Positions 21,855 through 31,639 are shown, numbered from the stretch's first letter. The stretch: DNA of 64,000 nt from Cordylochernes scorpioides (GCA_030710605.1 CP092884.1:15915483-15979482); one strand, 5' to 3'. Notes: generated by a model from the sequence alone, not told the origin. Translations and numbers: made by a program.

Positions 21855-23690
21855 TTAGCTTGTCTCAGCCCTTGTTCTGGAAGGAAATCTATCGCGGCTG
21901 GTGTCCCCTAGCAGAATGGAATGTTGTTCTTCAGGGTCCAGGTAGGGCTTCATCCGAATGACATGGACGATATCCTTGGCTTTCCGTGATCGGGGAGACG
22001 GGTCCACGGGCTCTACTTCATACGTAACTTCTGAAAGTTTCTTGGTCACCTTGTAGGGACCGAAGTATCTCTTCAGTAGCTTTTCTGAGAGTCCTACTTT
22101 TCGGATGGGATTAAAAACCCACACAAGATCATCCTTCTGGTAATAGACTGGAGTATGTTTCTGGTCGTAAAGTCTACTATCTTTCGCCTGTGATTGTAGA
22201 AGGCGTGATCGGGAGAGTTGACGCGCTTCCTCAGCTCTAGTCACAAGTTCTCCAGCGTAGTCGGCATAGATCTCATCTGGTAGGTAGGGTAGTACGGCAT
22301 CGATGTAGGTCTCGGCCTCGCGGGCGTGGACAAGAAAGAACGGAGTGTAGCCGGTCGCCTCCCGTTTAGCAGTGTTGTAAGCAAAAGTTACGTAGGGCAA
22401 AACTTGGTCCCAGTCCTTCTGCTCAACACCTGTGTACATGGAAAACATGTCTCCCAGAGTGTTCTTGAACCTTTCAGTCGGGCCGTTGGTCTGGGGATGG
22501 GAGGCCGTTGTAAATCTGTGCACAATTCCGCACAGAGCATTGATCTCTTTTATTACTTGAGAAATGAAATTTCTGCCACGAACTGTTATCATTTCTCTAG
22601 GAGCTCCATGCTTCAAGTTAATATCTTCAACCAGAAACTTAGTTGTTTCGATTGCTCCTCCGTTTGGGATAGCTTTCGTTATGGCATACCTTGTCATATA
22701 ATCGGTGCACACAATGATCCAACGGTATCCCTCTTTAGAAACTGGAAATCTTCCAAGGAGATCAACCCCGACCTTATAGAATGGCTTTTCTACGGGCGGT
22801 ATGGATACAAGTTGTCCAGCCGGACGTCGAGGTAATTTCTTCCTTCGTTGATACTCCCGACAATGGCTTACAAATTGGCGAACAGTTCTATAAAGGCCAG
22901 GCCAATAGAATCGTTTCTTCACTTTGTCATACGTTCGGGCGAATCCCAAATGCCCAGCTGTAGGAGCATCATGTAAATCTGCCATAACTTCCGATCTTAA
23001 GTGCTTAGGAATCATCATAGGCCAGGGTCTTCCAGTTGTGCTATAGTTTTTCTTGTATAAGATGCCGTCGGTAATGCTGAATTCCTTTCTGGTGTAGCCC
23101 GAGTTTGAATTATAGATTATTTTAGCTAAATCCGGGTCTTTAGTCTGCTCTATATCGACGTTGGTTAGTGGCATCACAGCACTTGGTTGATCGTTCGCAA
23201 GCGGGCTCCTTGACAGACAATCGGCATCCTTATGTTTGCATCCGCTCTTGTAGATAACGGTAACGTCAAATTCTTGCAACTTCAGCGCCCATCTAGCCAA
23301 ACGGCCAGAAGGATCTTTCTGCCCTACCAACCAACATATAGAGTGATGGTCAGTGACAACCGTGAATGGTCGACCAAACAAATATGGACGGAATTTGCTA
23401 ATAGACCAGACTACAGCAAGACATTCTTTTTCTGTGGTAAAATAGTTATTTTCAGCCTTTGTCAAGCTTCTAGATGCATAAGCTATAGGCTGCTCCTTTC
23501 CACCTTGTATTTGTAAAAGAACAGCCCCAATACCATGTCCGCTTGCATCCGTGTGTAGATGGGTATCAGCGGATTCATCAAAATGTCCCAAGACAGGCTC
23601 TGAAATTAGAGCTGTTTTAAGGACTTCAAACGCTTTCTCTTGAGCTGCATCCCAATAGAATTGTTTTTCAGTCTTCAGTAGGTCATGCAA
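21855..23690 (-). CDS. gypsy Pol C-terminal part: RNase H and integrase
   Basis: The 611 open codons start inside pol. Residues 1-165 are RNase H with Asp48, Glu89, Asp114 and Asp157 in THLHTDASGHG, TTEKEC, VVTDHHS and HKDADCLSR. Residues 235-285 are the integrase zinc region with His240, His247 and Cys277, but the second cysteine is Tyr280. The core has Asp310 (VGVDLLG) and Glu406 (TNGPTERF), yet the middle Asp is Val370 (MITVRGRNF). The C-terminal chromodomain-free tail ends DPEEQHS... with a GPYKVTKKLS segment. RNase H removes RNA from the hybrid and integrase joins cDNA to the genome. Integrase should be inactive. The upstream RT (23691-24081) is broken by a stop. Confidence 0.9.
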   Translation of the reverse strand: MHDLLKTEKQFYWDAAQEKAFEVLKTALISEPVLGHFDESADTHLHTDASGHGIGAVLLQIQGGKEQPIAYASRSLTKAENNYFTTEKECLAVVWSISKFRPYLFGRPFTVVTDHHSICWLVGQKDPSGRLARWALKLQEFDVTVIYKSGCKHKDADCLSRSPLANDQPSAVMPLTNVDIEQTKDPDLAKIIYNSNSGYTRKEFSITDGILYKKNYSTTGRPWPMMIPKHLRSEVMADLHDAPTAGHLGFARTYDKVKKRFYWPGLYRTVRQFVSHCREYQRRKKLPRRPAGQLVSIPPVEKPFYKVGVDLLGRFPVSKEGYRWIIVCTDYMTRYAITKAIPNGGAIETTKFLVEDINLKHGAPREMITVRGRNFISQVIKEINALCGIVHRFTTASHPQTNGPTERFKNTLGDMFSMYTGVEQKDWDQVLPYVTFAYNTAKREATGYTPFFLVHAREAETYIDAVLPYLPDEIYADYAGELVTRAEEARQLSRSRLLQSQAKDSRLYDQKHTPVYYQKDDLVWVFNPIRKVGLSEKLLKRYFGPYKVTKKLSEVTYEVEPVDPSPRSRKAKDIVHVIRMKPYLDPEEQHSILLGDTSRDRFPSRTRAETS

Positions 23691-24081
23691 AGATCTAGCT
23701 TTGTCGGCAAAGTTTTTAATAAATCTTCGGTAATACGAACATAATCCAAGAAAGATCCCCAGTTCAGAGATATTCCTTGACCTCGGAAATTTAGAGATGG
23801 CTTCAACTTCATCTGGATCTGGATGAATTCCATTGGCGTCAACAAGATGTTCTAAAATCTTTATCCTCCTTGATCCAAAAATACACTTTTTGTGGTTTAA
23901 GCTTAGTCCAGCTTTCTGGATGCACCTTAATACAAGTTGTAGACGACTTAGATGTTCCTCAAAGGTAGGTGCGTAAACTAAGATTTCGTCCAGGTATCAA
24001 AGGCACATGTTCCATTTAAGACTGCCCAGAACACTATCTATCATCCTTTCAAACGTTGCTGGAGCGTTGCATAGACCGATG
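23691..24081 (-). pseudogene. gypsy element 1 reverse transcriptase remnant
   Basis: On the minus strand the frame reads GLCNAPATFERMI, then an in-frame TGA just before YLDEILVYAP, then a segment with LNHKKCIFG and FLGLCSYYRRFI, continuous with the RNase H ORF. The catalytic YxDD box is YLDE, so the last Asp is changed to Glu. Similarity ends abruptly at about 24081, where another repeat begins; protease and gag are missing. Confidence 0.85.
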
Positions 24082-24170
24082 GCGTCTAGTTTTGACGTCT
24101 ATTTTAACGGGAGAGGCGACCATTGTCTCTTTAGATCAATATCTTCCCGGCAAAATTTCCATCTATATAT
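24082..24170. repeat. GACGTC-containing repeat, inverted copy at 25281-25330
   Basis: GGCGTCTAGTTTTGACGTCT at 24082 is matched in reverse at 25281-25315 (AGACGTCAAAATAGACGTCT, then CCAGACGCC). Both run into ATTTCCATCTATATATATA. The family is unknown. Confidence 0.45.
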
Positions 24171-24179
24171 ATATATACT

Positions 24180-24313
24180 TTATAAAGGACTGCGGCGTAT
24201 GATTATAAAGTAATACTTAAAGCCTCCCCGCATAAGTTTCTTTTTTTGTGAAAATTAATGTTAATTTTCACAAAAAAAGAAACTTATGCGGGGAGGCTTT
24301 AAGTATTACTTTA
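24180..24313. repeat. foldback element
   Basis: Arms of about 52 bp (24206-24257 and 24260-24313) are perfect or near-perfect inverted copies, with GCATAAGTTTC on the left and GAAACTTATGC on the right. The outer part TATAAAGGACTGCGGCGTATG (24181-24201) also occurs at the edge of the foldback at 53194. It is related to the tail of the SINE-like unit at 53511-53737. Confidence 0.65.
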
Positions 24314-24323
24314 TATATATATA

Positions 24324-24460
24324 CTAGCCGAATGACCCGGGCAACGCCCGTGTTTTACCCGACTGTAGATGTTACAACGGTGATCCTTAGGTCACTGGTT
24401 CAAATCCGGCTCGAGGGAGCATCCGTGACAGAGGCGGCCGATGACGGTCGTGACTATATA
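24324..24460 (-). mobile_element. short Helitron carrying a tRNA-Tyr half
   Basis: On the minus strand the element ends at CTAG (24324-24327) after the 3' hairpin CCCGGGCAACGCCCGTG (read in reverse). Its other end, CATCCGTGACAGAGGCGGCC then GATGACGGTCGTGACTATATA, is also found right after the intact tRNA-Tyr (24687-24728). Between them, 24361-24418 is the 3' part of the tRNA-Tyr gene including anticodon and intron, with one substitution (GTCACTGG against GTCGCTGG). It looks like a captured tRNA fragment. Confidence 0.6.
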
Positions 24461-24528
24461 TATATACATTTTGTGTAGAAATAGGATTAGTTGACTTTAT
24501 AAGGTAAACTTATTCATACAGTTTGTAT

Positions 24529-24615
24529 CCCTCGATAGCTCAGTTGGCAGAGCGGAGGACTGTAGATGTTACAACGGTGATCCTTAGGTCGCTGGTTCAA
24601 ATCCGGCTCGAGGGA
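24529..24615 (+). tRNA. tRNA-Tyr (GTA) with 14-nt intron
   Basis: A perfect 7-bp acceptor pairs CCCTCGA with TCGAGGG, discriminator A. The A-box is TAGCTCAGTTGG and the T-arm is CTGGTTCAAATCCGG. The anticodon loop CTGTAGA has anticodon GTA at 24562-24564. A 14-nt intron (about 24566-24579, ATGTTACAACGGTG) follows position 37, the normal place for eukaryotic tRNA-Tyr introns. A long T-run after 24617 is the terminator. Helitron-type sequence begins some 60 bp downstream. Confidence 0.9.
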
Positions 24616-24739
24616 GCTTTTTTTTTTTTTTTTTTTAAATTTTTATTGGCTGCCGGCGAGCACGTGACCTCCCTGTGCGCGCGCATCCGTGACAGAGGCG
24701 GCCGATGACGGTCGTGACTATATATAGGGATATATATAT

Positions 24740-25564
24740 ATATATTGATATATTCAGAGAGAATATTCACATAAAAATATAATATAAACTTATTTATACT
24801 GATTTTGTTTATATTTTACCTTTTTTTCAATTGATATTTATAGTAAAACAGAGTAATGATTTTTCCCTGATGTCAAATATATATTTCTATACATTTCTAT
24901 TTTAAAAAATGATCCTTAACATCAATACTACAAATTTTATTTGAGGGGACAATTCGCCTCTCTTCATCGAGGTGGGTTTTTTTCTGATAAAGAGAGGCGA
25001 ATTACCCCTCGAAATATTGTATTAAGAAAATTATTTCGATTTCTCAGTGAGCCTTTTGGATCTCGTTGAGGTACAACCTGCACGCACTGACGAGAACCAA
25101 GAGCACTAAACGCGTTTGTTCAAGGTAGATTTATCAAAAATTAAGGCTGGCCAAATAATATAGAACAATCGTAAATTAACATAAGTTGATTTTTGTTCCA
25201 CTTTATTTTTAATATCAACACCTAACTTTGTTTTATTTTTTATATATATTTCACCTATTTATGTATATATATATATAAAGAGACGTCAAAATAGACGTCT
25301 AAAACCAGACGCCATCTAATTTCCATCTATATATATGTTCTATAATTATGTAAATCCAAAAAATGATTTGTTAAAATTGAAGGTGCAGTCGTCTTGAATT
25401 TAATTAAAAAAGAGAAAATCAGTCTCAAGTAGTTTATTTTGAACTCTTTGAGCAAAAGTATATATTTTAAATTAAGTAAATATAGAATTTTAACAATTAA
25501 TTCTATATCACCATTTACATACCTATATAAAATAAAATCTAACTTACCTAACCAACACTAAAAA
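24740..25564. other. no gene recognised
   Basis: AT-rich, with an imperfect inverted repeat at 24955-25015 (GAGGGGACAATTCGCCTCTC against GAGAGGCGAATTACCCCTC). Confidence 0.3.
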
Positions 25565-25920
25565 GAGAAAATATCTTTATTTTACGGGGCTGCTAACCAA
25601 AATGAATGATTTTTGAGCCCCGATGGACGCATAAAGCGGAATATATACAAAGCATAGTTGGAGGGGCCTGGGGATGGGTGGCCAGGGATCATCGCCAGGT
25701 GAGGCCAGGAGAGCCGGGATGTAGAGGAGGACCGGGGGGGAGCAGGGTGGTGATCCGCGGAGTTCAGGGGGTGGCAGAGACGGGTTCAATGGTGTTGAAG
25801 CAGGCGTAGCAGGTTTGTAGCAGGCAGACAAGCCGCAATGCACGATGTAAAGTATCAAGGTGCTGCACGCAACCAAGGCTGTTCAAAAAGGTTAGATTCC
25901 CCAGGCCAGGGAAAATAAAA
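25565..25920 (-). other. 3' part of an unknown retroelement or gene, minus strand
   Basis: The minus strand has a 99-codon ORF (25876-25577) with a hydrophobic start (MVACSTLILYIVHCGLSAC) and a proline-rich body. Its end overlaps a segment (25565-25620) that recurs as a 58-bp insertion with a 12-bp target duplication beside the second ML gene (48998-49055). AATAAA lies at the end. The recurrence argues for the 3' end of a target-primed retroelement. The ORF is not recognised and may be chance. Confidence 0.35.
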
Positions 25921-26009
25921 GAAAGACAACTGTTGTTTAAATAAGAATATTAGATAAAGCGAGAATGATTCAGCAACTGATGGGAAAAGATAGATTATTA
26001 TTTTATTTT

Positions 26010-26042
<33 letters not shown>

Positions 26043-26344
26043 TTTTTTTTTTTGTAAAAATGAATATATTAAAGTTTTGGATAAGAATACTGGTGGGGTA
26101 CCAGTGCTAAGACGACCAACCAGAAAAGTACACCATGGATTGCATAGCGCGTTCAAATGGGTCGCTGCGTAAGTCGATTTCTCGAGCAGCCCGCGCCGTC
26201 GAATCGCCAAACCATTTGCCCTCTGTCCTTGGGTTACAGAGACAGCGTCAGGGGCGATCACATACGCAGGGCAGGTCGCGAAACCGATCTTAAACAGCGG
26301 CACATGCCAGAGTTACGTCTACGAGCGGCCGCCAATGACCGGTG

Positions 26345-29300
26345 TTAACCATGTGGTGAGGAGTCCGAGTCACTTAGGTGATCGGAATCCTCCGCGCGGA
26401 CGCGTGGCTTAAGTCTATCAGAGGCCTTTAGGAACTCCAGGCAGGCTCGCCAAGTGCTCCTGTTGAAAATAAAGTCTTTGAGTGACCGCGGAGTGTACCC
26501 TAATTCTTCTGCACAGGTGGAAAGAAGGGGGAATCTAAGGGCATCAAGACTGCTGCACTCAAGCACGATGTGAGACAGAGTTTCTTCCCTGTCGGCGTCG
26601 CAGTAAGGGCAGGAAGGATCGTCAATGACGCCTATCCTGTGGGCGAAACTGTCCGTCCACGTGTGTCCCGTTAGCAGGCCTACCACAATGTGCTCGCTAG
26701 GGACGATGTACGCATACCTTTTGTCTAAAAGACTCATTGGAGTAAGGCCAAAGCGGGTGTGGATAGAAGGAGCTAGAGAGAGGAATCTGCTTTCCCATGC
26801 TTCACGCGCCCGGCCGTAGATTGCCGATTTTACAAACGACAAAGGAGCGAGTTTGTAACAGCTTGGGTCAGCAGACTCAGCACCCCGCTTTGCGAGTGTG
26901 TCCGCAATGTCATTACCCACGTTCCCACTGTGGCCCTTGATCCATTGTATGGTGCATCTGTTCCCGTTGCGATTCAATCGCGAAATCAGTAGCAGAGCTC
27001 TGTCAATAAGGTAATTACCAGTCTTAGAGTTCAGAACTGACTTCACGACTGAGAGGTTGTCCAGGAAGAATCCTAAGGTTAGATGATTAGGTAAAGTGGT
27101 TGCGTTTTCAAGAGCCTTAACCAATCCAAGGGCTTCCGCCTGAAAGACAGAACAATGAGGGGACAGAACATGAGATTCACGTATTTCAGGTGCACAATCG
27201 AGACAAGAGAACCTGTACACGCCGGCGCCAACTCCATCTCTGGTTTTGGAACCATCTGTATAGTATGCCACGTGGAAGAAAAGAGCAGGAATATTACTGG
27301 GAGCGGAGTAATAGGGGGGGTAGGGGAGAGGATGTGGAAAGGGAGGAGGCTCGAGTGGAATTTCAGCGTCAACCAATCCATACTTTTTAAGGTATAGCTC
27401 AGTTTTAGCCAAGATTTCCAGATCGAGAGGAAGGACTCTGGAGAGGGAGATTAGAGCAGCGTTGCTGGTTGATCTGAAAGCTCTACAAGCTCTCACTAGG
27501 AAAGGCCTTTGAGCACTCAGTAGAACATTCAAGGAGCGTTGAGAAAGATTAGGAAACCAAACCGCCGAGGCATAGGCAATGGCCGGAACAACCACTTGCA
27601 GATACAGAGTTCTCAAGGCGCGGTAACCAAAACCAAAGTTGAGATTAGCGGCTGCGGTCAAACGCGGCAACATGCCGCGGACCTTGGCGCAGACTTCAAC
27701 TACGTGCTGGTAGAAAGATAGACGTTGATCAAATCTCACTCCCAGCACCTTAATTGAGTCGCACCATTGGATTGGCCGTCCGTGGATAACCAGATCCCGG
27801 CGCGGTTCAGGCAGTCTCCCGTGTGGTCTGAGGAGAACCATAGCCTGGCACTTCCCCACGCTGAGTTCCAGTTTATGCAAACTGCACCACCTAGCGATCA
27901 TATCTATGGTGTGTTGGGCCGCGGGAAGTTGACTAGGTCGGCATCCCGAGACCACCACGACCAGATCATCCGCGTAGGCTTGCGGGAAAACATTACTCCT
28001 GTAGTCCAACGTGAGGAGTTCATCAAAGACAATATTCCAAAGGAATGGGCCGAGAACTGAACCCTGGGGACATCCTTTGGAAATTCGTCTCGACACAGTA
28101 CAACCATTCATAGATAGTCTCACAACACGGTTACATAGAAACGAGTTTATCAGGTGATAAATGTTTCTGGGACAGACGCTTTTGTGCAACGCTCTCAAGA
28201 TACTGGAGTGGAGCACGTTGTCAAAAGCGCCTTTAACATCAAAAGAAAGAAGAAGACAAGATTTCCTATTTTTAATCGTCCGGGTTATAGTAGATTTTAG
28301 ATTTAAGAGTGCGGCTGTAGTAGATCTACAAGGCTTAAATCCGAACTGGTTTGGAGGCGCTTTACACATCCTATCGGCCATCCACGACAGCCTAGCAAGA
28401 ATCAGACGCTCAAGGATCTTGCCCAAACCAGGCAGCATCGTGATTGGACGGTGTGATGCGAGAAAGTCCTCCCCACTTCGCTTGGGGACGAGAACGACGT
28501 CCCCCAGCTTCCATGTAGATGGAAAGTGGCCAGTGGTTAAACACATGTTGAAAATACTTAGAAAAAACGTCCGAAAATGTTTAACTAGTTTTACGATAAG
28601 AAGAGGTGGCATGCCATCACTACCAGGAGAAGAAGATAAGTTTACCTTATCCGCTGTCAACAACAACTCGTTATCTGTAAACAAAGGGTCGTTATCAGAT
28701 GACGATGCGATGACTTTGCTTAAATCTTTGTGTTCTAACATGGTATCGGGCGGGACGCGGCCGAAATAATAATCTAATACGTGATTTAATGTGTCCCGCG
28801 GACCTTCAGTGAAGCCGCTACCAACTGGGAGAGCTGAGAGGGGTTTGCGCTTAAAATTTCCCTTGATGAAACTGTAGATTCCACCCCAAGGGCTGATTTC
28901 GCAACGCGAGCAGGCTGCCCTCCATGCTTCTTTCTTAGCCAGTCTCCTCGCACGGCGATATCTTGCCTTCAGTCTTTTGTAAAAGACCTCCAGCACACCC
29001 TTAACGACACCGCGTGCCTTTATAAAGGCCCGCTGTGCCTTTTGAGTGGCTCTTTTGAGAGGATTCAAATCAGATTTCCACCAAGAGATGGACTTGAGGT
29101 ATTTATCACTTCTGGGACGGGATGGAATGGTGTTTAGACATGTGTGAAAAATCTCTTCGCCGAGTAAATTAATTACATCGTCGAGGGAGGATGAGTCACG
29201 CACATTTTCTAAAAAAAGATTAATATTTTCTATTTTTTGGCTGAAATGTTCAAAAACTCTATCCCAGTCAGCGCGACCAAAGCTGAAGTATATTTCGCTA

Positions 29301-30025
29301 AATTTGTTTAATTTAAATCTGGTGTTGTCCTGTGAAGAGGGAGCAAAATTGAGGTTAAAGACGAGGCGTTTGTGGTCAGACAACTCCTGGTACTCAGGAT
29401 GCCAATCGGTAACGCTATTTACAAGGCCAGCACTACAGCAAGTGACGTCGATGGAAGAAGAGCGGTTGCCCTCCTCCCACGTCACCGCGCCGTGAGTGTT
29501 GAGCACATGCAAATAGTTGGCATCAATAAAGTTTTCAACTAGATCTCTCTTAGGTGAGTGATGCCTGAGGAGCAGAGGTTTATCCGACCACCTAAAAGAT
29601 TCAACATTTAGATCGCCGCAAAAAATGACCTCGTCATAGTTCAGAGAATTAAGGCTAAAATTTATCTTATCGAGAAGAGGGGAGGGATCACATGATGGCG
29701 GAAGGTAAACATTACAAAGAAGAATACTTTTACCACTCAATTCACACATGACAAACACGACATTAACACTGGACAAATGAGACAAATGGACAAATTTAAG
29801 GCTAGGATTTACTACAATGACCATAGCTCCCAACCTAGAGTTTGTAATAGGGCCATAGCAAACTCTGTTAGATGGGATTGGCAGCGATGGGATTTTGCCG
29901 CGCGCGGCTGGGAGCTCTTGTAAAAGTAGTAAATCTATGTTCTCCTCACGACAATCATTCAATACTGAATACAAACAAGGCTGAGAGCGTCTTATATTGA
30001 TTTGTAGGCACTTGAAAACAATCAT
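26345..30025 (-). CDS. LINE ORF2: endonuclease, reverse transcriptase, RNase H
   Basis: The 1226-residue protein makes element cDNA at a nicked target. Residues 1-230 are an AP-like endonuclease with QE at 36-37, GDLN at 137-140, SIDV near 191-194 and SDH at 216-218. RT runs about 465-780, with SSSPGSDGMPP, SFDVKGAFDNV, GCPQGSVLGP and the catalytic YADD at 684-687. RNase H runs about 918-1048, with Asp924, Glu964, Asp989 and Asp1039 all present. A C-terminal zinc motif is formed by Cys1139, Cys1142, His1152 and Cys1157. Length and domain order fit a full I-type ORF2. The start ATG overlaps the ORF1 stop (ATGA), suggesting reinitiation. All visible catalytic residues are kept. Confidence 0.95.
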   Translation of the reverse strand: MIVFKCLQINIRRSQPCLYSVLNDCREENIDLLLLQELPAARGKIPSLPIPSNRVCYGPITNSRLGAMVIVVNPSLKFVHLSHLSSVNVVFVMCELSGKSILLCNVYLPPSCDPSPLLDKINFSLNSLNYDEVIFCGDLNVESFRWSDKPLLLRHHSPKRDLVENFIDANYLHVLNTHGAVTWEEGNRSSSIDVTCCSAGLVNSVTDWHPEYQELSDHKRLVFNLNFAPSSQDNTRFKLNKFSEIYFSFGRADWDRVFEHFSQKIENINLFLENVRDSSSLDDVINLLGEEIFHTCLNTIPSRPRSDKYLKSISWWKSDLNPLKRATQKAQRAFIKARGVVKGVLEVFYKRLKARYRRARRLAKKEAWRAACSRCEISPWGGIYSFIKGNFKRKPLSALPVGSGFTEGPRDTLNHVLDYYFGRVPPDTMLEHKDLSKVIASSSDNDPLFTDNELLLTADKVNLSSSPGSDGMPPLLIVKLVKHFRTFFLSIFNMCLTTGHFPSTWKLGDVVLVPKRSGEDFLASHRPITMLPGLGKILERLILARLSWMADRMCKAPPNQFGFKPCRSTTAALLNLKSTITRTIKNRKSCLLLSFDVKGAFDNVLHSSILRALHKSVCPRNIYHLINSFLCNRVVRLSMNGCTVSRRISKGCPQGSVLGPFLWNIVFDELLTLDYRSNVFPQAYADDLVVVVSGCRPSQLPAAQHTIDMIARWCSLHKLELSVGKCQAMVLLRPHGRLPEPRRDLVIHGRPIQWCDSIKVLGVRFDQRLSFYQHVVEVCAKVRGMLPRLTAAANLNFGFGYRALRTLYLQVVVPAIAYASAVWFPNLSQRSLNVLLSAQRPFLVRACRAFRSTSNAALISLSRVLPLDLEILAKTELYLKKYGLVDAEIPLEPPPFPHPLPYPPYYSAPSNIPALFFHVAYYTDGSKTRDGVGAGVYRFSCLDCAPEIRESHVLSPHCSVFQAEALGLVKALENATTLPNHLTLGFFLDNLSVVKSVLNSKTGNYLIDRALLLISRLNRNGNRCTIQWIKGHSGNVGNDIADTLAKRGAESADPSCYKLAPLSFVKSAIYGRAREAWESRFLSLAPSIHTRFGLTPMSLLDKRYAYIVPSEHIVVGLLTGHTWTDSFAHRIGVIDDPSCPYCDADREETLSHIVLECSSLDALRFPLLSTCAEELGYTPRSLKDFIFNRSTWRACLEFLKASDRLKPRVRAEDSDHLSDSDSSPHG

Positions 30026-31284
30026 TTGACTATCGACTTATTGAACTGATCCTGGGCATCTCGCATGTGCTTGCACATCATGGAGTTGGCATTGTGCTTG
30101 TCACCGCACCTGTGACACTTAAGCGCGCTTTTATTTTCACAGGCAGTGGTAAGATGTGCACCTGCACAATTGGCGCACTTGGGCGCATTGGTGCACTTTT
30201 TACCATCAGTGTGCGTCCTGTGAGAGAGGCTACCGCAGATACCACATGGGAAGACGCGTTTCGCCTGGGCGAGCCTGAGGGACAGGAAGTCAACAGTGAC
30301 GCGGCCGCGTGCAAGGAGAGCTTCCTCGATACCCTTATTGACCTCTATGATAGCGGTGGAAGGCAAACCTTCCTTCCTAATCAATTTAACCAGCTTCAAG
30401 CCGCCGCTGTTATTAATTAACTGCGGGGCTATCACAGGGTTTTCCATCAGATCAGACACCAGATCAGATTCAGATTTTTCGACAGGGATGCCGAAAATTG
30501 CCAACCTGGGCCTGAATGTCGGGTTTGGTAGGACTTTAAGTCCGTCAATGTTGGCGGTCTTAAATCCGTCCACAAACCGCTTTGATTCTGCAGAATTGGG
30601 AAAGTGAAGGACAAGTTTTTTGTCCTTCCCAGTTACCGCCGTCACATCACAACTCTTCAACTGTGGAGTCTTGGCAATTTTGGCTCTGATGGCCTCGAAA
30701 GATAAGGTGTCTGAGCCAATTTTTACATGGTTTACACTGTTCTTTAACGTCTGCGCGTAGGTTGAACGCGCTGGCACTCTAGGGTGTACAGTTGTGGGTT
30801 GGTTGGACCTAATTTGGATAGCAGAAGTATCAGGTTGGGGGATCATTTTAACGGGGTTAGGAGGAGAGGGAGGCTTGGCCAACCTTTTCCTAAGTTGGAT
30901 GACCTCATTTTCAACTATTTTTACATTTTTTTTGAAGATTCTTAACACTTCAGTTTGTAAAGCGTTAAAAATACGCCTTACATCGTCTTTCACTGAGTCA
31001 GATAACCCAGTGCGGGTGGTAGCAGGAAGGTTAGAGGCAGCGATATCCGCTACCTCATGAAAATTTTTGTTGAAAAGAGAATCTATCTCTTCCCAGCAGT
31101 CAGAGGATCCAGAATGGGTACAGGAAGGAATGGAAGTAGGGGCCTGGGGGATCTTACCTTGGGCAGTCCTATTAATAGGAGCGGAGACCTCTTCGGCCAC
31201 GGTCCCAGGACTTGTGGAGGGCTCCAAAGGTGGGAATGGGTCGTCAGCTGACATGGCCCGCGTCTGCCGGCGAGTAAAGACCAT
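30022..31284 (-). CDS. LINE ORF1: gag-like protein with three zinc knuckles
   Basis: The 420-residue protein begins MVFTRRQTRAMSADD. A likely coiled coil lies at about 100-136 (VRRIFNALQTEVLRIF and following), then a proline-rich linker and an RRM-like/gag middle domain (about 190-330). Three cysteine-histidine knuckles follow near the C-terminus: CGICGSLSH with a later Cys, CANCAGAHLTTAC (CX2CX4HX4C) and CHRCGDKHNANSMMC (CX2CX3HX6C). ORF1 proteins of I-type elements coat the RNA and bring the RNP to the genome. The stop overlaps the ORF2 start by four bases. Confidence 0.93.
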   Translation of the reverse strand: MVFTRRQTRAMSADDPFPPLEPSTSPGTVAEEVSAPINRTAQGKIPQAPTSIPSCTHSGSSDCWEEIDSLFNKNFHEVADIAASNLPATTRTGLSDSVKDDVRRIFNALQTEVLRIFKKNVKIVENEVIQLRKRLAKPPSPPNPVKMIPQPDTSAIQIRSNQPTTVHPRVPARSTYAQTLKNSVNHVKIGSDTLSFEAIRAKIAKTPQLKSCDVTAVTGKDKKLVLHFPNSAESKRFVDGFKTANIDGLKVLPNPTFRPRLAIFGIPVEKSESDLVSDLMENPVIAPQLINNSGGLKLVKLIRKEGLPSTAIIEVNKGIEEALLARGRVTVDFLSLRLAQAKRVFPCGICGSLSHRTHTDGKKCTNAPKCANCAGAHLTTACENKSALKCHRCGDKHNANSMMCKHMRDAQDQFNKSIVK

Positions 31285-31471
31285 CTTGTATCTTGTCTCT
31301 TCGTGGTTGTTATGGTAGTCAGTCGTTGTAAAAAAAAAAATATATATATATATATATTTTTTTTAATTTTCTAATTTCTAAAAAGTTAAATGAATAAGCA
31401 GAATTTTTGAGACTAACAGGCAAACGGCCCCAACACTAAAAAAAACAAAACAATCTATTTATATTTAAGGT

Positions 31472-31486
31472 GGCGCCATCTAGTGG
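31472..31486 (-). promoter_or_regulatory. CTCF-like sequence motif
   Basis: On the minus strand it reads CCACTAGATGGCGCC, which fits the CTCF core CCASYAGRKGGCRS at every position. A second full match is at 14786-14799, and AGATGGCGC cores occur at 13814-13822 and 39517-39525 at the ends of structured repeats. Occupancy is unknown. Confidence 0.35.
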
Positions 31487-31639
31487 CCAAGAACAACAGA
31501 GTTATTTTAAACAGATTAATAAAATAAAATAATATTTACATGCATTTATCTCTATTATATTTCTATTAATTTTTAAAAAATTATATAACATATATATATA
31601 TGTTTGTGTGTGAAAAATTTATCTTAAAAAATAGAAGAG

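Larger units (their letters stand above)
26000..31326 (-). mobile_element. I-superfamily LINE, apparently intact
   Basis: This is a two-ORF non-LTR retrotransposon on the minus strand. It has a short 5' leader of about 42 nt upstream of ORF1, ORF1 and ORF2 overlapping by ATGA, a 3' UTR of some 300 bp, and a 3' tail of A followed by (TAA)n (+ strand 26020-26054). A (TAA)n tail is typical of the I clade. Both ORFs are open without stops or frameshifts. The clade within the I superfamily (I, R1, LOA, others) is not settled by eye. The target duplication could not be read in the simple-sequence flanks. Confidence 0.85.

Noticed and set aside
25606..25809. Glycine-rich 67-codon + strand ORF
   Set aside because: Opposite strand of a proline-rich stretch; composition alone, no motif.
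27079..28769. Several + strand ORFs of 60-200 codons across the I-type LINE
   Set aside because: Antisense shadows of ORF2, whose domains are clear.
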